From Saccharothrix sp. HUAS TT1 (GTDB taxonomy: Bacteria > Actinomycetota > Actinomycetes > Mycobacteriales > Pseudonocardiaceae): DNA of 64,000 bases. The stretch spans positions 7,502,001 through 7,566,000 of the forward strand of contig NZ_CP160453.1 of NCBI RefSeq assembly GCF_040744945.1, read 5' to 3'. The stretch's first letter is position 1. Each line of letters begins with the position of its first letter. The notes below the pieces were generated by a model, which was not told the DNA's origin, ran no database searches, and saw only the letters and a program-made list of their open reading frames with translations. A program made the position numbers and the translations under genes. Below are positions 23,265-31,185 of this stretch, piece after piece.

Positions 23265-25580
23265 TCAACGCGACGTGGTGGTCACGGGGGTCACCAGGAC
23301 GCGGTCGTAGCCGACCACGCGGGTCTCGCCGGTGAGCCGGACCGACCGCTCCCAGCGGATGTCGGTGCTGGAGCAGCCGAGCTGCAGCACGACGTCGCCG
23401 GTCTCCACCACGCGCCTGCCGTCGCGGCCGGTGAACGAGGTGCGGTCGGCGTGCAGCCGGAACGAGACCTCGGTGGCCTGGCCCGGCTCCAGCTCGACCC
23501 GCGCGAAGCCGACGAGCTGGCGCACCGGCCGGGTCACGCTGGCCACCGGGTCGTGCAGGTAGAGCTGCACGACCTCGGCGCCCGCCCGCTCGCCGGTGTT
23601 GCGCACCAGGCAGGACACCTCGACCTCGCCGTCGGACGGGAACTCCTCGCCCGCGGCGAAATCGGCCAGCTCGAACGAGGTGTACGACAGGCCGTGCCCG
23701 AACGGGTAGGCGGGCGACGGGTCGACCGAGCTGACCCCGCCGGGACCGCCGAGCTGCGGGTGCAGGTAGGTGGTCGGTTGGCCGCCGGAGCCGCGCGGCA
23801 CCTGCACCGGCAGCTTGCCGGACGGGTTGACGCGCCCGCTGAGCACGCCGGCGACCGCGCCCGCGCCCTCTTCACCGGGGAAGAACGCCTGCACGACCGC
23901 GGCGGGCTCGTAGGAGCCCAGCGCGTACGGGCGGCCGGCCAGCAGCACCAGCACCACCGGCACGTCCAGCTCCAGCAGCGCGTCCAGCAGCTCGCCCTGC
24001 ACGCCGGGCAGCGACAGGTCCTCGGCGTCGCAGCCCTCGCCGGACGTGCCGCGGCCGAACAGCCCGGCCCGGTCGCCGAGGACGGCGAACACCACGTCGG
24101 CGTCGCGGGCGGCGGCGACCGCCTCCTCGATGCCGGAGCGGTCGTCGCCGTCGACCTCGCAGCCCTTGGCGCCGGTGACCGTCGCGCCGGGGAACTCCTT
24201 GCGCACGGCTTGCACCATCGTGTCCATGTCCACGCCGAGCGGCACGTCCGGGTGCTGCACGCCGACGTGGTTCGGGAACGCGTAGCAGCCCATCAGCGCC
24301 AGCAGGTCGTCCGCGCACGGGCCGACCACGGCGAGCTTGCCCGCGCCCGCCGCCGCCGTCAGCGGCAGCACGCCGGAGGCGTTGTCCAGCAGCACCACGG
24401 ACCGCTCGGCCATGGTGCGGGCCAGGTCGCGCAGCGCGGGCGGGTCCAGGTCGACCGGCTCGCCGCGCAGCACCGCGGCCGACTCCGGCTGCCAGCCCTC
24501 GTCCAGCAGGCCCAGCTCGCACTTCTGGGTCAGCACGCGGGTCACCGCGCGGTCCACCAGCGCCTCGTCGACCTGGCCGGACCGCACCAGCTCGGCCAGC
24601 GGCTCGCCATAGCAGCGCACGCTGGGCAGCTCCACGTCCACGCCGGCGGCCAGCGCCAGCGCGGCGGCCTCGCCCGGCGAGCCCGCGACGCCGTGCGCGG
24701 TCTCCAGGAACGACACGCCGAAGTAGTCCGCGACCACCACGCCGGTGAAGCCCCACTGGTCCCGCAGCAGGTCGGTGAGCAGGGACGCGTCCGAGGCCGG
24801 CGGCACGCCGTCCACCTCGGCGTAGGAGTGCATGACCGACCGGGCGCCGCCCTCGCGCAACGCCATCTCGAACGGCGGCAGCACGACGTCGGCGAACTCG
24901 CGCGGTCCCATGTGCACCGGCGCGTGGTTGCGCCCGCCGCGCGACGCGGAGTAGCCCGCGAAGTGCTTGAGCGTGGCCACGATGCCGCTGGACTCCAGGC
25001 CCTTGGTGTAGGCGGCGCCGACGAGGCCGACGAGGTACGGGTCCTCGCCGATGGTCTCCTCGGTGCGGCCCCACCTCGGGTCGCGGGTCACGTCCAGCAC
25101 CGGGGACAGGCCCTGGTGGATGCCGACGTCGCGCATCACCAGGCCGACCTCGCGGGCCATCCGCTCGACCGTCCCCGGGTCGAACGAGGCGCCCCACGCC
25201 AGCGGGATGGGGAACACGGTGGCCTGCCACGCGGTGAACCCGGCCAGGCACTCCTCGTGCGCCATCGCCGGGATGCCGAACCGGGTGTTGGCCACCAGCT
25301 TGCGCTGCGTCTCGGTCAGCACCTTCGCGGCGACCAGCGGGTCGATCGGACCGGTGCCGAACACCCTGGTCAGCTGGCCGAGGCCGGGCTTGGTCAGCTC
25401 GTCCCACGGCGGCAGCGGCTCGGCGAACTCGTGCTGCGCGGGCGCGACCTCCTCGCCCTCGGAGATGCCGACCCACACGCCCACCAGCTGGGCCAGCTTC
25501 TCCTCCAGGGTCAGCTCGGCCAGCAGGGCGGCGACGCGCTCTCCGGTCGGCTTGCCGGGATCGGCCCAGGGGTTCAGCAC
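23265..25580 (-). CDS. GH3 beta-xylosidase/beta-glucosidase
   Basis: 771 residues. N-terminal (beta/alpha)8 domain with WGRTEETIGEDPYLVG and the nucleophile aspartate in VVVADYFGVSFL; second alpha/beta sandwich domain (NHVGVQHPDVPLG, GRPYALGSY); C-terminal fibronectin-like domain. No export signal. In a xylan operon the natural role is release of xylose from the ends of xylo-oligosaccharides. GTG 25580 overlaps the end of the LacI gene by 7 bases and has AAGGAG upstream, so translation is coupled. Confidence 0.9.
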   Translation of the reverse strand: MLNPWADPGKPTGERVAALLAELTLEEKLAQLVGVWVGISEGEEVAPAQHEFAEPLPPWDELTKPGLGQLTRVFGTGPIDPLVAAKVLTETQRKLVANTRFGIPAMAHEECLAGFTAWQATVFPIPLAWGASFDPGTVERMAREVGLVMRDVGIHQGLSPVLDVTRDPRWGRTEETIGEDPYLVGLVGAAYTKGLESSGIVATLKHFAGYSASRGGRNHAPVHMGPREFADVVLPPFEMALREGGARSVMHSYAEVDGVPPASDASLLTDLLRDQWGFTGVVVADYFGVSFLETAHGVAGSPGEAAALALAAGVDVELPSVRCYGEPLAELVRSGQVDEALVDRAVTRVLTQKCELGLLDEGWQPESAAVLRGEPVDLDPPALRDLARTMAERSVVLLDNASGVLPLTAAAGAGKLAVVGPCADDLLALMGCYAFPNHVGVQHPDVPLGVDMDTMVQAVRKEFPGATVTGAKGCEVDGDDRSGIEEAVAAARDADVVFAVLGDRAGLFGRGTSGEGCDAEDLSLPGVQGELLDALLELDVPVVLVLLAGRPYALGSYEPAAVVQAFFPGEEGAGAVAGVLSGRVNPSGKLPVQVPRGSGGQPTTYLHPQLGGPGGVSSVDPSPAYPFGHGLSYTSFELADFAAGEEFPSDGEVEVSCLVRNTGERAGAEVVQLYLHDPVASVTRPVRQLVGFARVELEPGQATEVSFRLHADRTSFTGRDGRRVVETGDVVLQLGCSSTDIRWERSVRLTGETRVVGYDRVLVTPVTTTSR

Positions 25581-26563
25581 GGCGGCTCCTTCGTTGACGA
25601 TCGGACGACGAGTTCGGTGGCCAGTTCCACCCGTTCGGTCTCCACGGGACGACCCGCGATCAGGTCGGCGAGCATCCGGCCCGCGTGGCGACCCATCTCG
25701 GTCAGCGGCTGGCGCACGGTGGTGAGCGCGGGCGAGGACCACACCGCGACCGGCAGGTCGTCGAACCCGACCACGCTCAGGTCCTGCGGCACGGACAGCC
25801 CGACGACGCGGGCCGCCTCGATCACGCCTAAAGCCTGCTCGTCGTTGCCCGCGAAGATCGCGGTCGGCCGGTCCGGCAGCGCCAGCAGCTCGGCTGCCCG
25901 GCGGAACCCGCCCTCGTGCTTGAAGTCGCCGTGCTTGACCAGCTCGGGGGTGAACGCGATGCCCGCCCGGTCGAGCGCGGCGCGGTAGCCGTCCACGCGC
26001 GCGCGGCTGCACAGCATCCCGGCCGGTCCGCCGATGACGCCGACCCGGCGGTGGCCGAGGCGCAGCAGGTGTTCGGTGGCGGCCAGGCCGCCCGCCCAGT
26101 TCGTCGCGCCGACGCTGGGCACGTTCGGCTGCGGCAGGTCGACGGGGTCGATGACCACGACGGGGATGCGGGAGTTGGCCAGCACCCGGCGGTCGGCGGC
26201 GGTCAGCTGGGAGGTGACCAGCAGCGCGCCCGCGCGCCTGGCCTCGACCAGCGACGCCGCCCACGACGTGTGCTGACGGGGTTTGTCCGTGGACGACACC
26301 ACGACGTGCAGTCCGGTGTCGACGACACCACGGATGATCTCCACCGCCCAGGGGCTGTCCAGGGCGGTGAACACGAGGTCGACCAGCAGGTGGCCCGAAG
26401 CCCTCCGGGACCCCACCGGCACGTAGTCGTACTCGGCGAGCAACTGCCGCACCCGAGCCCTGGTCTCCGCGCCGACGTCGTCCTTCCCGTTCAGGACTTT
26501 GGACACCGTCGGGAGGGACACCCCCGCTGCTGCGGCAATCGTGGCCAACGTGGCTCGACGCAT
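25574..26563 (-). CDS. LacI-family regulator of the xylan operons (XylR-type)
   Basis: 329 residues. Helix-turn-helix at 4-50 (TLATIAAAAGVSLPTVSKVLNGKDDVG), sugar-sensor domain after it with SVGATNWAGGLAATEHLL and CSRARVDGYRAAL. It is closely paralogous to the protein encoded at 31186. The operator-like pair ATCGAAAC...TCGAAAC (26575-26593) sits between the -35 (TTGTGT) and -10 (TACTAT) of its own promoter, which implies autorepression. The transcript may be nearly leaderless. First gene of lacI-GH3-GH115 and divergent from the ABC transporter. Confidence 0.9.
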   Translation of the reverse strand: MRRATLATIAAAAGVSLPTVSKVLNGKDDVGAETRARVRQLLAEYDYVPVGSRRASGHLLVDLVFTALDSPWAVEIIRGVVDTGLHVVVSSTDKPRQHTSWAASLVEARRAGALLVTSQLTAADRRVLANSRIPVVVIDPVDLPQPNVPSVGATNWAGGLAATEHLLRLGHRRVGVIGGPAGMLCSRARVDGYRAALDRAGIAFTPELVKHGDFKHEGGFRRAAELLALPDRPTAIFAGNDEQALGVIEAARVVGLSVPQDLSVVGFDDLPVAVWSSPALTTVRQPLTEMGRHAGRMLADLIAGRPVETERVELATELVVRSSTKEPPC

Positions 26564-26574
26564 GCGCCGATAGT

Positions 26575-26593
26575 ATCGAAACTCGATCGAAAC
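26575..26593. promoter_or_regulatory. XylR-type operator 1 (two TCGAAAC repeats)
   Basis: ATCGAAACTCGATCGAAAC: two TCGAAAC heptamers in the same direction, 12 bases apart, within the LacI promoter. The same heptamers recur at 26697-26714 and 31065-31092. Confidence 0.6.
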
Positions 26594-26650
26594 ACAAGAG
26601 TGACCTCTTGACGTGCGAAAACATCACCTAGACGCGCCGAATGGTGACCC

Positions 26651-26679
26651 TTGACACGGCTTGGACACCCGCCTAAGGT
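26651..26679 (+). promoter_or_regulatory. Sigma-70-type promoter of the xylan ABC transporter operon
   Basis: Consensus -35 TTGACA (26651-26656), 17-base spacer, -10 TAAGGT (26674-26679). Transcription would start near 26686, just before operator 2. Confidence 0.7.
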
Positions 26680-26696
26680 CTGCGCAAGTCGTGGAT

Positions 26697-26714
26697 GTTT
26701 CGAAATGTTTCGAT
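26697..26714. promoter_or_regulatory. XylR-type operator 2
   Basis: GTTTCGAAATGTTTCGAT, the same heptamer pair on the other strand. It lies about 12 bases downstream of the predicted start site, a roadblock position. Confidence 0.6.
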
Positions 26715-26756
26715 GCCACGAACAAATCCGCAGCGTGGCAGAAGGGTGGCGGTCGC

Positions 26757-28052
26757 ATGTCCCGCCGTTCATGGGTGCGTCCCCTCATCGCGATGGGGCT
26801 CGTGGCCTTGACAGCAGTGGTGTCCGCGTGTGGCACGTCCGGTCCGGGCGAGACCAACACGGGCGCGCTGAAGATCTGGGCGCTTGAGGACCCGGTGCTC
26901 AACAAGATCGAGAACCAGTCGATCGACTCGTTCAAGGCGGGCGGCGGCAACGCCTCGCTGGAGACGTTCGGCAACGACCCGTACAAGCAGCGGCTCCGGG
27001 TGGCCATCGGCTCCCCCCAGGCCCCCGACCTGTTCTTCAACTGGGGAGGTGGCAACCTGAAGGAGTACGTCGACGCCGGCAAGGTCGCCGACCTGACCTC
27101 GGTGCTGGAGGAGAACAAGGCCGTCAAGGACGCGTTCATCCCCAGCGTGCTGGACGGCGCGAAGCTCGGCGACAAGTACTACGGCGTGCCGATGCGCGGC
27201 ATGCAGCCGGTGCTGCTGTTCTTCAACAAGAAGGTCTTCACCGAGGCGGGCGCGCAGCCGCCGACCACTTGGGACGAACTGCTCACCCTGGTGGACACGT
27301 TCAAGGCGAAGGGCATCACGCCGATCGCCCTGGCCGGCACCCAGGCGTGGACCGAGCTGATGTGGGCCGAGTACGTGCTCGACCGCGTCGCGGGCCCCGA
27401 GGTGTTCAAGAACATCCGGGACAACGGCCCCGCGGGCTGGAAGGACCCGGCCGTGGTCGAGGCCATGACCAAGCTCAAGGACCTCATCGACCGGGGCGCG
27501 TTCGGCACCAGCTTCGCCTCCGTCGGCTACGACGCCGGTGGCGCGTCGACCATCCTGGCGCAGGGCAAGGCCGCGATGCACCTCATGGGTTCCTGGGAGT
27601 ACACCAACCAGCTGGACCAGAGCCCCGACTTCGTCAAGAACGGCGACCTGGGCTGGGTGGCGTTCCCGTCCATCTCCGGTGGCAAGGGCGACGCGGGCAA
27701 CCTGGTCGGCAACGTGAGCAACTTCTACTCCGCGACCACCGACTCGAAGAGCCTGGACGCGGCGAAGAAGTTCGTCACGACCGAGCTGAACAAGGACTCC
27801 TACATCGAGGCGCTGGTCGCCGCCGGTGACGTCCCGCCGGTGGTGGGCGCCGAGGAGAAGCTGAAGAAGTCGCCGAACCCGGAGTACGCGTCGTTCATCT
27901 ACGAGCTGGTGCTGGACTCGAAGAACTTCCAGCTGTCCTGGGACCAGGACCTGCCCGCGGACGACGCCACGTTCATGCTCACCCAGCTCCAGGAGTTCTT
28001 CCTGGGCAAGGTCTCGCCGCAGCAGTTCGTCGACGCGGTGGCCGCGCGCTGA
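26757..28052 (+). CDS. Xylo-oligosaccharide ABC transporter substrate-binding lipoprotein
   Basis: 431 residues. Lipoprotein signal ending VVSAC with lipidated Cys25, then a family 1 solute-binding fold (ALKIWALEDPVLNKIENQS, PDLFFNWGGGNLKEYVDAGKV, GVPMRGMQPVLLFFNKK). Resembles BxlE-type binding proteins for xylobiose and longer xylo-oligosaccharides. ATG 26757 with GAAGGG upstream. First gene of the operon with two permeases and GH10; regulated from operator 2. The stop overlaps the next start (TGATG). Confidence 0.88.
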   Translation: MSRRSWVRPLIAMGLVALTAVVSACGTSGPGETNTGALKIWALEDPVLNKIENQSIDSFKAGGGNASLETFGNDPYKQRLRVAIGSPQAPDLFFNWGGGNLKEYVDAGKVADLTSVLEENKAVKDAFIPSVLDGAKLGDKYYGVPMRGMQPVLLFFNKKVFTEAGAQPPTTWDELLTLVDTFKAKGITPIALAGTQAWTELMWAEYVLDRVAGPEVFKNIRDNGPAGWKDPAVVEAMTKLKDLIDRGAFGTSFASVGYDAGGASTILAQGKAAMHLMGSWEYTNQLDQSPDFVKNGDLGWVAFPSISGGKGDAGNLVGNVSNFYSATTDSKSLDAAKKFVTTELNKDSYIEALVAAGDVPPVVGAEEKLKKSPNPEYASFIYELVLDSKNFQLSWDQDLPADDATFMLTQLQEFFLGKVSPQQFVDAVAAR

Positions 28053-28906
28053 TGTCGTCCCAGCGGCCTTCGGCCTGGTACGCCGTGCCGGCGTTCGCGT
28101 TCTTCGCCCTGTTCGCCGCGCTGCCCATGCTGCTCGTGATCTACCTGAGCTTCACCGCTTGGGACGGGCTGGGCAGCCCGGCGGTCAACGGGGGCGAGAA
28201 CTGGTCCCGGTTGCTCGAGGACAGCGAGGCGCGCGCCTCGGTGTGGCGCACCCTGTTGCTGATGGTCGTGTCGTGGCTCGTCCAGACCCCGATCGCGTTG
28301 CTGATCGGGGTCTGGGCGGCCGGCAAGCAGCGGTCCCGAGCGGTGCTCAGCTCGATCTTCTTCCTGCCGCTGCTGCTGTCCACGGCCGCCATCGCGTTGT
28401 TGTGGCAGGCGCTGCTCGAACCGAACTTCGGCGCGTTCGTCGGCGGGCCGCTGTTCCTGGGTGACCCGGACATCGCGCTCTACACGGTGGTGCTGGTGAT
28501 CTCCTGGCAGTTCATCCCGTTCCACACCCTGCTCTACCAGGGCGCGGCGCGGGCGGTGCCGCCGTCGCTGTACGAGGCGGCGACCCTCGACGGGGCCTCG
28601 CGGGTGAGCAAGTTCCGGCACATCACGCTGCCGCAGCTGCGGTACACGGTGGTCACGTCGTCGGTGCTGATGCTGGTCGGCTCGCTGACCACGTTCGACA
28701 CCGTGCTGATCCTGACCAACGGCGGACCGGGCACCGCGACCCGCATCCTGCCGCTGCACATGTACATCACCGGCTTCAGCGGGTTCGAGATGGGCTACGC
28801 GAGCACGATCGCGGTCGTGCTGGTCGTGCTCGGCACCGCGCTGTCGCTCGCGGTCATGCGCTGGAGCGGGTTCCGCTCGATGAGCAGCCAGCAGGAGGGG
28901 TCGTGA
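28052..28906 (+). CDS. Carbohydrate ABC transporter permease, MalF type (BxlF-like)
   Basis: 284 residues, six membrane helices, EAA loop YEAATLDGASRVSKFRHITLPQ. Inner-membrane subunit of the xylo-oligosaccharide importer. Shares one base with the stop of the binding-protein gene and overlaps the next permease by 4 bases. Confidence 0.92.
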   Translation: MSSQRPSAWYAVPAFAFFALFAALPMLLVIYLSFTAWDGLGSPAVNGGENWSRLLEDSEARASVWRTLLLMVVSWLVQTPIALLIGVWAAGKQRSRAVLSSIFFLPLLLSTAAIALLWQALLEPNFGAFVGGPLFLGDPDIALYTVVLVISWQFIPFHTLLYQGAARAVPPSLYEAATLDGASRVSKFRHITLPQLRYTVVTSSVLMLVGSLTTFDTVLILTNGGPGTATRILPLHMYITGFSGFEMGYASTIAVVLVVLGTALSLAVMRWSGFRSMSSQQEGS

Positions 28907-29721
28907 AGTCTCGTCCCAACTGGCCCGCCGGGCTGTTCGCCCTGGTGTGGCTGGCGATCGTCGTCGGACCGCTGCTCTACCTGGTCACGGTCTCGCTGCG
29001 GACGCGCTCCGAGTACCTCGGCAAGAGCGTGTGGGAGCTGCCGGACGCGCTGACGTTCGACAACTACGTCACCGTGCTGACCGGCGGGTTCGGCCAGTAC
29101 CTGCTGAACAACGTGATCGTGACGGTCGCGACCGTGGCGATCGTGGTGCTGGTGACCGTGCCCGCCGCCTACGCGGTGGTGCGCAACACCGGGCCGTTCG
29201 TGCAGCGCGGGTTCACCCTGATCCTGATGGGACTGGCGATCCCCGCCCAGGCCACGATCATCCCGGTGTACCTGATGATCACCCGGATGCAGCTGTACGA
29301 CACGCTCACCGCGATCATCCTGCCGACGGCGGCGTTCGCGCTGCCGGTGGCGATGCTGGTGCTGGTCAACAGCCTGCGCGACGTGCCGAAGGAGCTGTAC
29401 GAGGCGCAGGCCATCGACGGCGCGGGCCCGTTGCGGGTGCTGGTGTCGCTGGTGCTGCCGCTGGCCCGGCCGGCGATCATGACCGTGGTCGTCTACACGG
29501 CGCTCAACGCGTGGAACGGGTTCCTCTTCCCGCTGGTGCTCACCCAGTCGGAGTCGTCGCGGGTGCTGACCCTCGGGTTGTGGGACTTCCAGGGCCAGTT
29601 CGGCACGAACGTGCCGGCGCTGCTCGCGGCCGTGACGCTGTCCGTGCTGCCGATCTTCGTGGTGTACCTGATCGGGCGGCGGTTCCTGCTCAGCGGCCTC
29701 ACGGCCGGTTTCGGCAAGTAG
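28903..29721 (+). CDS. Carbohydrate ABC transporter permease, MalG type (BxlG-like)
   Basis: 272 residues, six membrane helices, EAA loop YEAQAIDGAGPLRVLVSLVLP. GTG 28903 follows GGAGGGG and overlaps the preceding stop (GTGA). As in the pectin importer, no ATPase gene follows; a shared MsiK-type ATPase encoded elsewhere is the likely energy source. Confidence 0.92.
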   Translation: MKSRPNWPAGLFALVWLAIVVGPLLYLVTVSLRTRSEYLGKSVWELPDALTFDNYVTVLTGGFGQYLLNNVIVTVATVAIVVLVTVPAAYAVVRNTGPFVQRGFTLILMGLAIPAQATIIPVYLMITRMQLYDTLTAIILPTAAFALPVAMLVLVNSLRDVPKELYEAQAIDGAGPLRVLVSLVLPLARPAIMTVVVYTALNAWNGFLFPLVLTQSESSRVLTLGLWDFQGQFGTNVPALLAAVTLSVLPIFVVYLIGRRFLLSGLTAGFGK

Positions 29722-29751
29722 TCGACCCACCCGGCCCGAGGAGGGACGCTC

Positions 29752-30780
29752 GTGCGGGAAGTCGGGCCCGACCGGGCCGGGAACACCGCTGCCGCCGCAC
29801 CCGCGGCGGCAGCGGGGCCGACGCTGCGGGACCTCGCGGCCCGGCACGACCTCGCGTTCGGCACCGCGGTGGACCTGCGGGCGCTGGCCGGTGACCAGGA
29901 GTACCGGGAGCGGGTCGCGGCGCAGTTCGACCACGTCACCGCCGAGAACGCGATGAAGTGGGACGCCCTGGCGCCCGCCCGCGACCGGTACGACTGGGGT
30001 CCGGCGGACGCGCTGGTCGCGTTCGCCCGGGCCAACGGGCAGCGGGTGCGCGGCCACACGCTGGTCTGGCACAACCAGAACCCGGCCTGGCTGGCGGACG
30101 TGCCCGCCGACGAGCTGGGCGCCGTGCTGCGACACCACGTGCAGACGACCGTGCGGCGCTTCAGGGGCGCGGTGTGGCAGTGGGACGTGGTGAACGAGGC
30201 GGTGGAGGAGGACGGGTCGCTGCGCGACACCGTCTGGCTGCGGGCCTTGGGGCCGGGGTACGTCGCGGACGCGTTCCGGTGGGCGCACGAGGCCGACCCG
30301 GACGCGCTGCTGTTCTACAACGACTACGAGGTCGAGGACGTCAACGCGAAGAGCGACGGCGTCCACGAGCTGGTGCGCGAGCTGAGGCGCCGGGGCGTGC
30401 CGATCCACGGGGTCGGCGTGCAGGGGCACCTCAAGGCGGGGAGCCCGCCGCGGTCGATGCGGGAGAACCTGGGGCGGTTCGCCGACCTGGGGCTGCGCAC
30501 CGCGGTGACGGAGGCCGACGTGCGGGTCGTGGTGCCCGCCGACCCGGCCAAGCTGGCCGCCCAGGCGGAGGGGTACCGCGCGCTGCTGGACGCGTGCCTC
30601 GCGACGCCGGGCTGCCTGTCGTTCACGGTCTGGGGGTACACGGACAGGTACTCCTGGGTGCCCGGGTGGTTCGAGGGTGAAGGTACGGCCAACATCCTCG
30701 ACGAGAACTTCGCCGCCAAGCCCGCCCACCGGGCGTTGCGCGACGGCCTCTCGTCCGGCGGCGCGATCCGCCGGGACTGA
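29752..30780 (+). CDS. GH10 endo-xylanase without export signal
   Basis: 342 residues, a single GH10 barrel. Acid/base Glu149 in WDVVNEAV, nucleophile Glu254 in VTEADVR, plus substrate residues in NAMKWD and GHTLVWHNQNP. The N terminus (VREVGPDRAGN followed by an alanine/proline run) is not a Sec or Tat signal, and there is no binding module. Together with its place after the importer genes, this suggests a cytoplasmic xylanase that shortens imported oligosaccharides. GTG 29752 follows GAGGAGGG by 7 bases, which argues against a longer, exported form. Confidence 0.9.
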   Translation: MREVGPDRAGNTAAAAPAAAAGPTLRDLAARHDLAFGTAVDLRALAGDQEYRERVAAQFDHVTAENAMKWDALAPARDRYDWGPADALVAFARANGQRVRGHTLVWHNQNPAWLADVPADELGAVLRHHVQTTVRRFRGAVWQWDVVNEAVEEDGSLRDTVWLRALGPGYVADAFRWAHEADPDALLFYNDYEVEDVNAKSDGVHELVRELRRRGVPIHGVGVQGHLKAGSPPRSMRENLGRFADLGLRTAVTEADVRVVVPADPAKLAAQAEGYRALLDACLATPGCLSFTVWGYTDRYSWVPGWFEGEGTANILDENFAAKPAHRALRDGLSSGGAIRRD

Positions 30781-30787
30781 CCCGACC

Positions 30788-30825
30788 GGGCTCGGGCCCA
30801 CCACCTCTCCCACGGGCCCGAGCCC
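30788..30825 (+). terminator. Hairpin terminator of the xylan transporter-GH10 operon
   Basis: Perfect 12-bp stem GGGCTCGGGCCC (30788-30799 against 30814-30825), 14-base loop, 7 bases beyond the GH10 stop codon. Confidence 0.78.
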
Positions 30826-30856
30826 CCACCCCCTCCCTCCCCCCCACCCCACCCTC

Positions 30857-30981
30857 CCGAACGTTCAACTCACCCCTCCCGAACGTAGGACTCGCGCGTC
30901 CCGAACGTAGGACTCTCGCGAGAGTCGTACGTTCAGGTCCCGCGTGTCCTACGTTCCGGGACCCCGAGTTCAACGTTCAGG
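30857..30981. repeat. Array 3 of the 22-bp phased repeat: convergent units with a palindromic junction
   Basis: Three plus-strand units (core GAACGT at 30859, 30881, 30903) meet three minus-strand units (GAGTC/GTGTC/GAGTT at 30922, 30944, 30966). Steps within each half are exactly 22 bp. The junction ACTCTCGCGAGAGT is a perfect palindrome. A lone degenerate unit (CTCCTACGTTGCGG) follows near 31005. Lies between the GH10 terminator and the promoter of the third LacI gene. Confidence 0.85.
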
Positions 30982-31064
30982 ACGGCGGCGAGGCAGGTTT
31001 GCCGCTCCTACGTTGCGGTAACCTGATTGGTGTGGCCAGGTGGGCGGAAACCGGACATTCGACA

Positions 31065-31092
31065 GTTTCGAACTGAATATCGATTGTTTCGG
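31065..31092. promoter_or_regulatory. XylR-type operator 3 in the promoter of the second XylR-type LacI gene
   Basis: GTTTCGA (31065-31071) and GTTTCGG (31086-31092) flank an AT-rich stretch containing TATCGAT. Same heptamer as operators 1 and 2 but wider spacing. About 95 bases upstream of the start codon. Confidence 0.5.
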
Positions 31093-31185
31093 CCCCGTTA
31101 CGCACACTCCGAGTGACGAACAACCCACCAACGCTCCCCCGCGTCTAGCAGCCGGAACTGGGCGGGGCTGCCGTAGACTGCCCCC

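Noticed and set aside
25581..26627. A GH3-regulator fusion from continuous open frame
   Set aside because: The frame upstream of 25580 is the shadow of the LacI gene; the AAGGAG site and conserved GH3 start mark 25580 as the beginning.
30841..31020. A peptide gene with repeated RTF/ARES-like residues translated from the array
   Set aside because: The repeats are kept on a 22-bp step, which is not a multiple of three, so no frame carries a repeated peptide.
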